Assembly (NCBI GenBank): GCA_030386875.1
Contig: CM059564.1
Location: 65,639,936-65,703,935, forward strand
DNA: 64,000 nucleotides
Direction: 5' to 3'
Source of the DNA: Morinoia aosen
Taxonomy: Eukaryota > Arthropoda > Malacostraca > Amphipoda > Talitridae
How positions within the stretch are numbered: position 1 is the first letter of the stretch; every line of letters starts with the position of its first letter. The notes beneath the pieces were generated by a model. It worked only from the letters and a program-made list of their open reading frames with translations. It ran no database searches and was not told the DNA's origin. The position numbers and the translations under genes are program-made. Shown piece after piece: positions 1-11,400 of this stretch.

Positions 1-2165
1 GGCAAGATTTGACATGGTGATCTTACACGACTAGTATTCTGATGGGAAGTGAGACTCAAGATGTCTTTTGAATACTTTGTACGAATTACATTTACGGATC
101 TCCGCAGGTATAGAGTTCCAAGTTTTGGTTCCAATGAAGAGGATACTATGTTGCGACCGGGCCTTTGAATAATAAGGAAGCATGAATTTACTTCTATTTC
201 GGGTGAAATGGTCGTTATGACCAGTTTGCGCAGTCAATAATTGTCTTAGGCTATTGTCGCCATCATTTCTTAATGTTTTGTAAATGAAATTACAGATGGA
301 GATTTTGTAGAGATCCGCAAGTTTAAGTATTTGTAAATTTTTGAAAGAATCAATTGTGTGAGCATTATATTCTAGGTTCTTTACCGCTCTGACAGCTCTT
401 TTCTGCAGAGTAAAAATTTTGGTGGTTTTATTTTTATCAGTTCCGTGCCATGCTTCTATTCTGTATTGCAAGTATGGAGAAATGAGCGTTCGGTAGAGCA
501 TTTGTAAAGCTGTTTCACGCAGAAAATTTTCAACTTTATTTAGGATTCCGATGGATTTTGATAATTTAGAACTAATTTTAGTCATGTGCTCTTTGAAGGT
601 CAGATGTTTATCTATTATGACGCCCAGAAACTTACATGAGTTGGTTTCTTCGATATCACCTTCGCGAATTTTAATGCATGGGAGATACATCTTTCTTGTA
701 TGAGAATGTAATATAATTTGTTTTATCAATATTAAGGCTTATTTTATTAGCTTTGAGCCCCGATGAAACCTTATAAAGTCCATTATTTATACTCTCCACA
801 ATCATAGCAGGATTTTGGTTCGGAAGGACCGCAGAAAGCGTACTGTCATCGGCAAAAAGTATGAATTTGAAGAATGATGTAGATTTTACAATATCATTGA
901 TAAAAATAAAAAACAGAAGAGGCCCAAGAACAGATCCTTGTGGAACTCCATGGCTAATTGTCTGGTGGTCTGATTTTGCGTCGTCAATGACAATGTATTG
1001 CTTCCGATTTGTTAGGTGTGATCTGAACCAATCATGGGCAATCCCTCGAATGCCATAAAAGTGTAGTTTCGAGAGTAGTATTTTATGGTCCACACAATCG
1101 AATGCTTTTCGAAAGTCAAGAAATACAGAGAAGACAGGCTTTCCTTCATCTATATTAGAATAGAGGAATTGTAAATGATTTAATATAGCCTGTGTTGTTG
1201 ATTTTTTAGAGCGTACGCCGTATTGTTTATCGTAAAGAATTGATTTTTGTTCAAAATACGAGTACACTTTTTTATACAAAATCTTTTCGAATACTTTGCT
1301 AATAATTGGTAGAACGGAGATAGGTCGATAATTGTTTACACAGGTTTTTTCACCACTTTTAAAGATAGGGGTTACTCTAGCAACTTTGAGGGAGTTCGGG
1401 AAAGTGCCTAGTAAGAGAGACTGGTTAATAATATTTAATATCAGCGGGGCTACAATGTCAGCAATAACTTTAAGTGCTTTAGTCGGAAATGTTTGTAGCC
1501 CACTTGATTTATTTTTCATGTTGTTTATGCACGTAATTACATCGGAGGAGTTTGTAGGCGTAAAGAAAATGGAGTTAGGTTCTCGAATATGATCCATAAA
1601 TTCCAGGTGATCAGTAGTTTCACTTGGAATAACATCAGCTATAGTTTTCCCTACATTTACGAAGAAGTTGATAAAGAAATTAGCAATTTCTTTCTTCTCA
1701 TGGTATTTTACATTATCTTGAATAACATATTCAATTTTTTTTTATTGGCATTATTCGGTTTATAGCAAGAGTTAAGGAGATGCCAAGTCTTTTTAACGTC
1801 AGTTTTGAATTGAGTAAACTTGAGCGTAAAGTAGTTCTTTTTTGATGTTCTTATCTGGTTTGTTACATATTTTCTGAATCGGTTATATGTTTCTCTAGAT
1901 ATTCGCCCTTCGCAAAAGAGGGCTAGATACGCTTGACGTTTCTTTATATTTATCACGATGTCTCTAGTAATCCAGGGCTTTTGTTTATTTTTCGGGGTAA
2001 CTGTACGAGTTACAATTGGGCAACACTGATTGTATGCGGTCATTATAGTTTCAGTCAACTTTACTACTGCTTCATCAATGCTCGTAGCATTATTATTTTG
2101 TTGAGAGATGTGCAATGTAGGCATTGATTCTTCTAGAACGGTGAGCATTTCTTCAAGATTCTATT
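1..2165 (-). mobile_element. 5'-truncated non-LTR retrotransposon (CR1/Jockey-like)
   Basis: On the - strand three reading-frame blocks together make one reverse transcriptase-like protein. The linker before RT is at 2148-1708, the RT palm at 1597-671 and the thumb/C-terminus at 729-31. No endonuclease domain can be read upstream of 2148, and ordinary intron sequence resumes by about 2230, so this looks like a 5'-truncated insertion; its 3' end lies beyond the window. It ends only about 140 bp before the first visible anoctamin exon. The clade is a judgement from RT motif style (GVPQGSVLGP, FADD); CR1, L2 and Jockey relatives were not separated. Confidence 0.85.
31..2148 (-). pseudogene. Decayed non-LTR reverse transcriptase, two frameshifts
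   Basis: RT landmarks on the - strand include NYRPISVLP (fingers), FLDFRKAFDCVDH (first catalytic Asp), GVPQGSVLGP and LFADDST (catalytic Asp pair near 850). The palm frame (1597-671) and the C-terminal frame (729-31) overlap, so a shift of one or two bases near 700 breaks the protein. A second break lies between 1597 and 1708, close to a run of T near 1735-1743. The C-terminal block carries the usual post-RT motif TWNSIPAEIR. No product is expected; this is a dead copy. Confidence 0.85.
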
Positions 2166-2305
2166 CGTTTATTTTACAATATGAGTAAGTTTCAGCCCGT
2201 GCCTTGGTGCAAGCAATATAGACATTTTTCTTAATAACAACGATGATGTAACCACGCTTTATCTATGTATTTCATCGGTGGTGTCTGATACAAGCTTTTT
2301 CTCAG

Positions 2306-2475
2306 GGTAAATTTTTCTATCACCCCGGAGACGAGAACACGCGCACGAACGTGCTGAACAGACTGCGCTACGACATGTGCGACCCCACAGGCTGCTTGCC
2401 CGAGCTCTGCATCCAACTCGGTGTCATCATGATCGGCAAGCAGATCTTCAATAACTTCATAGAGATTGGCTGGCC
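2306..2475 (+). CDS. Anoctamin exon A (first visible)
   Basis: Starts after acceptor ctcag with [11 protein letters not shown] and runs through [20 protein letters not shown] to FIEIGWP, the anoctamin loop and helix before TM7. Ends in phase 2 at donor GTGAGT. The exon is strongly GC-rich compared with its flanks. Confidence 0.93.
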
Positions 2476-5400
2476 GTGAGTTCCCCTGCCACTACAATCA
2501 TTGAAGTCAAATGTAATTGAATCAGATCACCGCCTCATGATCGGTTCAGTTCGTCTGATTTTCGACGAATTTCAAGAGGGTGGTGTTGTAATTGCTTGGG
2601 CTTAATTTTTTGAAATGTTTCTTAGAATTTATTTGTATTCCAGTTTAATGTTAAGTGTTTTTGCTCTAGTTTGTGCCATTAAAGTTTTTCGGTAAGGCTT
2701 TGCCTTTCGGATGTTCTTGCTGTTGATTCCACCATTTGGGGTTTCGTTTTAGTTTTTGGTATATGTAACACGACAGTTTGTGTCCATTGGTTATAAGATT
2801 TGAAGGCTTGATGGTAGACTTACGAGCTTCAACCGGGTAGGGGCGCTGACTGTGTTCTTGTTTTTGTGCCTCGGAGATGAGCGCTTCTCTGAGCTACCCT
2901 CAGCTGTTCCTGACACAGTAACATAGTAGCATGGTGTCAAGAATATAATTTAGTAGGCCCTCGTTCTTGCTTCTACTTTTCTTTTCTTTGCTTTCTCTGA
3001 GACGCAACAGCGGGGCGTTATACTCTGGGTTAGAAGGTTCCTAGTTCGGACCAGTATGAGTGTGTTCGATTGCCTATTCCGTCCTAGAATGTCGCGTTGA
3101 GGCGCTCCGCTACTGGTTGCTCTCCAGTGATTCTGTGCTCTAATTTCATAATAATATAGCTTGATACTAGCTTGGTTTGGTGTGCGTGTGCACAGGATTG
3201 TCAGGGTGTGGTACAACAAAACCTTCGGCCACGACAACACCGCCAGCGAGTTCTACACGCGCTGGGAGCAGGACTATGATCTGGCTCCCTACACCCGCCT
3301 CTCTCTCTTCGATGAGTACCTCGAAATGGGTGAGTGAAGGTGTGTAATGGGTGTGGAACGAGTGGGTGAGGATGTGTGGAGGGTGAGGAGTCTCGGTGTG
3401 GCAGATGTGTTATGGAGACAAGAAAGGATTTTGTTGCTCATGGGAAGTCTGAAGCGGGGATAATTTGAATTACTTTTCAGCTAGTAATCCTTATACACTC
3501 CTCATGGTAGTTATAAACTCCCTACCCTCCTTGTTTATATACTCTCCACCCTTGCATACAACATGCAATGGCGCATATGATTCATTTTGAAACTTTTCTC
3601 TTCCATGGGCTAGAGATGTGTTTAATTATCAACTGGAGTATATTCTATTCAATGCGAAGTTTAATTGAATATCTGACATCTGGTTCGACCTTGAAAACTG
3701 TTGCTTAAACATATTCTTTTGTTTTGAAGTTTGGTTAAAGAGAAGAGGACAGAACTTCCCGGTGCCCTTAATACATTATATCAATTGCTGTGACAACTGC
3801 TGCTAGTGATCTTTTTCCCATGTTGTGTTGCGCCTCTTTCAGGTGATGCCATTTTTTGGCGTATTTGTATTTAAATAAATTTCCGTATTAATACACCCAC
3901 AGTATTTTCTTCGTCAGTGCAGCGCACTCCAATTCCTAAATCAATTTTTTGCTTGTTTTTGCTATTTTACTTTTTGATTTATTTTCGTAGTGATCCAATA
4001 TGGGTTCGTGACGCTGTTTGTCGCTGCGTTCCCCTTGGCGCCTTTTTTCGCCCTGCTCAACAACATCTTCGAGATCCGCCTCGACGCGTACAAGTACCTC
4101 GCCAAGTGCCGGCGTCCGCGGCCTGAGCGTGTTGAGGACATCGGCATCTGGTACAATATTCTCAGGGTCATCACCTACTTCTCCGTGCTCACAAACGTTA
4201 GTCTCTTATTTAAATGTCCGTACTGACCAACGTTAGTCTGTAATTCAAATGTCCGTACTGACCAACGTTATTCTGTAAGTTAAATGTCCGTACTGACCAA
4301 CGTTAGTCTGCAATTCAAATGTCTACACTGACCAACGTTAATCTTTAATTCAAATGTCCGTACTGACCAACGTTATTCTATAATTCAAATGTCCGTACTA
4401 ACCAACGTTATTCTATAATTCAAATGTCCGTACTGACAAACGTTATTCTATAATTCAAATGTCCGTACTGACCAACATTGGCCTCTCACCTATGCGCCCG
4501 TGCTGACAGACGCCGGTCCATCATTTAAATATCCGTGCTGACCAACATTAGAAAATTACCTATATGCTCGTACTGACTAATGCTAGTCCATTATTTACGT
4601 GTCTACTGACTAGTGCTAACCCAGTCATCTCCCTGATTTGTTGTCGAAAATTATGGAGTAAAGAGGCTTCATGCATGAGGGAAGGTAATCAATTTTTCTC
4701 CATGTATTCGTGTGTTTCAACGAGTACTTCTTCAATGAAGTTATCATCCTTTCCTCAATACTTAGCGTTATTCGGAACTTTCTGGGCCCAAATAGAAAAT
4801 ATTAATGCTACCATCCTCGGAGTTCCAGCATTGACTCCCCCGTCTAACTTTTTCGCCGGAGTATGCATGTTTTTCGCCACCTAAGCGATTTAACTACTTT
4901 GGTGGCGAAAAACATGCATGCAGGTGCCGAAAAAGTTAGACTGGGTCGGCAATTACTGAGAAAGATGCTGAGCAACAGATATTTTAGAAGGACCACATTT
5001 TGCGGGTCAATTTTCCTGTTCTATCTAGAGATTGGAACTAAGGAACAAATGCATACGTATATAAAACCATCTATCGACTTTCTTGTGTGAAAGATCGGGA
5101 GTGCTTTTCTGTGTATAGCTGAAATGACGTTGTGTTTTAAAATTGGTATTAAGGTACGCATGAAGCGTTTACTTTGTGTTCACACTAGTGCCTTAGTGTG
5201 TACAGCTGTGTCCTATAACATGTTAACGCTTAAAAATTATTTAATATATGGCTGCCCTACTCAGGCGGTACAGTTATGTATCTACAGGATTTAACACACC
5301 TAAGGCGAAAATGTGAGGTCCCCAATTTAAGGATAGCTAGGCTTTGCTTATGTTGGAATGGATTGTTAATTTTTTTTATCGACCACCTTTTTTCGGTTCA

Positions 5401-8400
5401 ATGTTATACTTTTCTCAACGCCTATTACTTGGCTCATCAATTTTTTTCTCGCTTCATAAACTTCTTTCAATCATGCCGTTTCTATACACAGGGTGTGGGG
5501 ACACAGCTTTTGCATAGATTGTCCGTTCCTTCAATTCTGTCCTAAATAAGCCTCCCTCATTGTGATCTTGGGAACATGTTTGTTCTGATTATGGAAGCTC
5601 AGACTAACTGATCACCTGATCTAATTCATTATTCTCGCAAATTTGTGGAAAAGCGACTGCTCAATTTTTGACGATATGTCCTCTTAAGTTAACATTCGGA
5701 GACCATAAAATTGGTGTCTAAGCTACTTGTGCGCAATGGATTCCAATCAGCGTTGTGGAAGTTGCCTTTTACAAGAGGAGGGAATTGACTTTATTAGTTC
5801 CTACCAATGAGATGGTTCCTAGCAAGTCACATTTATGATGAAAAGCAAAATCAACGTATTGACAAACATATTTTCTAATAAACGTTTCGAAATTCATTGA
5901 CTTTAACGAGCAGGAACGTGGGATATGGCATTGTAAAAATTCATTGTTCACTGAAAGTTGTTGAACTTTCACAGAATTTACCGATTTTCTGAACTTGTAT
6001 CTTTGCAATCTCGTCTGCCCCTTTTATTAAATCTTTTGTACGCTTGACATGTATCTTCCACTGTTAAAACACTCCCGAATAGGTACGGTCGTTGAAGCCA
6101 CATGAAGCAGCAAATTTCCATGACAGCACAGATCAAACTCTTTGCGGTTCCAGCCTCACCATCACTGTGACTCGCCATGTTGAATCAAGAGGATGGAGCA
6201 ACTTCGAAAGCACCTCGTTAATTCAGATTACTCCTAAATAAATTTCGGCGAATACGAAGATCTCCCCTTATTTTATCATAAATTACTAATCACCTCTCAG
6301 TAATGTAATTAGATAAACACTATGACTACGTATTGTTATGTATGTGTATCACTATGTATATTGTCCGTTTACATAAGTGTAATTGTGAAGCATTACAACT
6401 ATTTCTCAACCTCTTTCACATAAGGTCAAGTAATATCTTGCAAATATATTTTCCACTCTGCTTAGAAAGGATATAAATATATTCAATAGTTCAATCAGTT
6501 GAAGTGAATTTTCAATTCTGTTACCTTGCATCCTAACTTAACCAACCGTAGCAACGGCGCAAACGTATAGTCAATGCGTAAATATCCTTGGCTAATTCTC
6601 CAACGAAAGTACTTCTTGGTTGATATTAACTTAAGTATTCAATTTTTGGGCCGTGTTCGTGACGAGACAGGCACACCTGAGGCAGCAGCGTGTGATGGCA
6701 CAATGTTGCAGCTCAGTAAGCAGGAATGTACGCGTGCTCTCGCTCGCACCCAACATTGACGCAGTTTACGAGGAAGCGATTTAGCGGACAGTTCAACTTA
6801 AGCTTTTAGATTATTCCTTTCTCTCCGGCTGCGAAATTCATAATGTATTTATCTGACCATTTGATTCGTTAATTTTTTTCTTAGTATCAATGCCATTTCT
6901 CGGCATTACCTCAATTCCGTTACTCTCCAACTTAACCAACCTCAGCAACCGCAAATAAGTAGTCAACCTGTTAATATCCTCAGCTAATTGATTGATGATT
7001 GATTGATTGATCCTTGATTGATCTTAGTCAAGATGGTAAATATTATATTGGTGCCATTTTTCAGACAGTCTGCTATATTGAGATGAAAAGCCCTACTCCC
7101 GTATCAGACGAGAACAGCTGTGCAGTGGCAATATGTCGTGTTCACCCTACGTCTTGGCTGTTGCAGGCACTCGTAATATCATACACGAGCGACTTCATAC
7201 CACGTCTGGTGTACATGTACGGCTATTCTAAAGACTTCACGCTCAAAGGCTACATGGACAACGCTCTTGCAGGTGAAGTGTTTCTTGTCACTGGAGTACT
7301 TTGAAATGACCTTTAACAAACCGTAAAAGTTTCTCTCGCTAACTCAAAGCTACGGTGTAAGGGCCTGAGCTAAAGGTTAGGTAGGCTTTATTTTTGTTGA
7401 AATAGAATAGGTTTTTATTTTGTTACGGACCATCTTTTTTCGGTCCACTGCTGTCCTGTTTTTCAGCACCTCCTACTTTTTTCTTCAACTTTGATCTTGT
7501 TTCATGAACTTTTTCTCATCTTACTGTTTCTGTGCCCTTTCTGCATAGATTCCACGTTCCCTTAGCTCCATACTAAATGGTGCCTTCTTCTTTCCTCTCT
7601 TTGGATCGCCTTTGTTGCGGATAGGGAGGCTTAAACTAACTAATAATCTAATCTAATCTCAGAGCTACAGCTCGGCGGCTTTTCATCTTATCCAGAGAGC
7701 TATGGTCTCATGTTCTACTGGCTTGTTTCTTTCAAAGCAATCAAGGTACACTGGCACTGTGTGTTGCAGCTGTGGAGGGACAGTAGCACTGTGTGTTGCA
7801 GCTGTGGAGGGACAGTAGCACTGTGTGTTGCAGCTGTGGAGGGACAGTAGCACTGTGTGTTGCAGCTCTGGAGGGACAGTAGCGCTGTGTGTTGCAGCTG
7901 TGGAGGGACAGTAGCACTGTGTGTTGCAGCTGTGGAGGGACAGTAGCGCTGTGTGTTGCAGCTGTGGAGGGACAGTAGCGCTGTGTGTTGCAGCTGTGGA
8001 GGGACAGTAGAGCTGTGTGTTGCAGCTGTGGAGGGACAGTAGCACTGTGTGTTGCAGCTGTGGAGGGACAGTAGCACTGTGTGTTGCAGCTCTGGAGGGA
8101 CAGTAGCGCTGTGTGTTGCAGCTGTGAAGGGACAGTAGCGCTGTGTGTTGCAGCTGTGGAGGGACAGTAGCACTGTGTGTTGCAGCTGTGGAGGGACAGT
8201 AGCACTGTGTTTTGCAGCTGTGGAGGGACAGTAGCGCTGTGTGTTGCAGCTGTGGAGGGACAGTAGCGCTGTGTGTTGCAGCTGTGGAGGGACAGTAGCA
8301 CTGTGTGTTGCAGCTGTGGAGGGACAGTAGCACTGTGTGTTGCAGCTCTGGAGGGACAGTAGCACTGTGTGTTGCAGCTCTGGAGGGACAGTAGCGCTGT

Positions 8401-11400
8401 GTGTTGCAGCTCTGGAGGGACAGTAGCACTGTGTGTTGCAGCTGTGGAGGGACAGTAGCGCTGTGTGTTGCAGCTGTGGAGGGACAGTAGCACTCTGTGT
8501 TGCAGCTGTGGAGGGACAGTAGCGCTGTGAGTTGCAGCTGTGGAGGGACAGTAGCGCTGTATGTTGCAGCTGTGGAGGGACAGTAGCACTGTGTGTTGCA
8601 GCTGTGGAGGGACAGTAGCACTGTGTGTTGCAGCCCTGGAGGGACAGTAGCACTGTGTGTTGTAGCTCTGGAGGGACAGTAGCGCTGTGTGTTGCAGCTC
8701 TGGAGGGACAGTAGCACTGTGTGTTGCAGCTGTGGAGGGACAGTAGCACTGTGTGTAGCAGCTGTGGAGGGACAGTAGCACTGTGTGTTGCAGCTGTGGA
8801 GGGACAGTAGCACTGTGTGTTGCAGCTGTGGAGGGACAGTAGCACTGTGTGTTGCAGCTGTGGAGGGACAGTAGTACTGTGTGTTGCAGCTGTGGAGGGA
8901 CAGTAGCACTGTGTGTTGCAGCTGTGGAGGGACAGTAGCACTGTGTGTTGCAGCTGTGGAGGGACAGTAGCACTGTGTGTTGCAGCTGTGGAGGGACAGT
9001 AGCACTGTGTGTTGCAGTTCTATGGTCTGCCAATGTTTTGTTATGTCCTAAAGACTGTGTTGCTGTAGGCGCAACAGAGAATGTTGAACAACCTGCAATT
9101 AGTCTATATTTCGGTATCAAGATCCTATGTTTAAATTGCAAGAGTAAATACCTCGTTTGTCTGAACCTGTCATCTTTCTGTCATATTTTAACGGAAATGT
9201 CGACTTTCCTGACAAAATTTTCCACTGCGTGAGATGAGCATTCGACTTTTAAAAATTTTCTGAGTAATGTGAGAAACTTCACTTTTTAATTTGTGCTTAA
9301 ATTTAAATGTTTCTCTGTCTAGAGTATTTGTAGAAGTTATGATTAAAGTTTCTATTTTACTGTTCCGCTTCAATGCATAGGTTTGAAGGTTGAGCAATGC
9401 TGCGATTGAGATGTTCGTACAATTGTTTCCAGAGGGGAGTTGCGCTAGTTATTTTTTTTCAAGCTAATGACACTCTTAGGGAACACCTCTTCTTTTAAAT
9501 GCCTCACATCTGCACAAAAATAATAAAAAAATCGCAGCTTAATAATAATGTCGGTGGGTACTTTGTACATGGTGCAGTGTTCGACACGCAAGACTTGTTA
9601 AATAAGCTCATGACGTAGCTATGGTAGTGTTGTGGTCCTGCGGTGCAGTGTTCGACACGCCAAGACTAGTGAAATAAACTCATGAGGTAGCTACTGTTGT
9701 GTTATGGTTGTGGTCCTGAAATAAGCTCATGACGTAGCTACTGTTGTGGTGTCCTAAAATAATTACATGACGTAGCTACTGTTGTCCTGTGGCGCAGTGT
9801 TCGACACGTCCGACTATCCCGAGGAAATGGGCCCAGACCCCCGTCAGGTACCACGGGAGACGTGGCCCAGCGAGTGCAGGTACCGCGCCTTGCGTCTGCC
9901 GCCCGACGACCCCGAGAAGTACGAGTTCAAGCTGCAGTTCTGGCACGTCTTCACCGCCAGGCTCGCGTTCATCCTCATCTTTGAGGTAGCCCACTGCACT
10001 CGCTGCTCAAATATCACTTGCGTTCCATTTTATTTTTGTACTTTGTTTGCACTTATATAATCGTGTTTTTTAGGTAACGACTATTGGAGGAGGGACTGAA
10101 ATACAAGCTCGTTGAGTAAGATGGTTTTGCTATGTCCTCTCCTGCCAACTTTTTCCGTTTCCTGCGTTACTATTGGAGCAGCTTGCTCAGGAAAATGTAC
10201 TGTGAAGTTGCGAGAATTGAACGTGGGATCTTCTCGTCCAACATTTATCGTTTACGAGTTATGAAGATATCTTAATGGCGATGTTTTTAGGTGTTCAATC
10301 AATATTTCAGGTTTCTGAGAAGTTACTCACGTTGAAATAGAGCTGTCTCGTTTTAATCTTATTTTGATGCGCGCATATTTTATTTCATTTATTGCCTCCT
10401 CAAAATTCTGGTTGGGTTCGTTGCAATAGAAGAAGTATGAGCTGCTTACGAATTGCAAAGTAGGCAATGTGATTGAATGTTCCACTGGGGAATTTGAGCT
10501 TGAATGCATGTGTTGGTCAAGACGAAATTGTTCGTACACTAACCATTGTTCTATAAAAAAATTAGAGGAGTAATTTCTTAGAATTCAATGCACATATGAT
10601 TTCCAATTCTATACATGTTATTAATTCATTCAAAATAATTCAAGACTATTTTCAGGGCAACAAAAATAATTAAAAGACTTCAGCAAGGATTTTTTCATAG
10701 AAGGCGTTGACAAAATATTCGTAGAATTAGTGCTGGGAACATAACATTCTTGATAATAAAAACTAAAGCAATTTACCTCGACGATTCTACCTGTTGAAAC
10801 GCTATTTTTTTAGTTAAATTTGGGTTTTGTGCTTGAAAAACATCCGTTCTTCAGTGGCTACTTGTTCCATTTCCTAATGGTCTTTCGTAGCGAGACTATT
10901 TATTCAAACTTTCAAATCTTACCATGGACTTTTATGCAGATTCACCATGGGGCCCGCCGAAGGCCATGCCGAAATTAAAAATCATATTTCGTTTGTTCTA
11001 AGCCATATGGTCTCAGAGTTAGGCGCTTGTTTAGGGTCATCGTCGTGCTGGAATTGAGACCGCCAGCTGATCCCCCGATATTTCGCAGTTAGGTTTCATT
11101 GAGTCAATTGACGCAGAGCTGTTAGATTTCATGATAACCTTCGACTGTAAATCATCTACCACCGCCGCTTGAGCAGGCACAACCTAGAAACATGCAACCT
11201 CCTCCAAGTTTAACTGCTGACTGTGCGTTCTTGTAGAGAAAGGGGTCACTTTTTCTACGCCAAATCTTAATCCCATCATTTCATCCTAATTACTCAATAT
11301 TCTGCCATGGTTTCACAGTATCCTTCCCAAAATCAAGTATCGTTATCTAGAATTGTTTGGCAGAATTTAGATACGCTGACAGTTGATGTGGCTTGCGAGA

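Noticed and set aside
7683-9141. Three overlapping - strand ORFs of 400-466 codons
   Set aside because: They are the three frames of a 32 bp tandem repeat with no stop codon; there is no protein family signal, and the array lies in an intron of a gene on the other strand.
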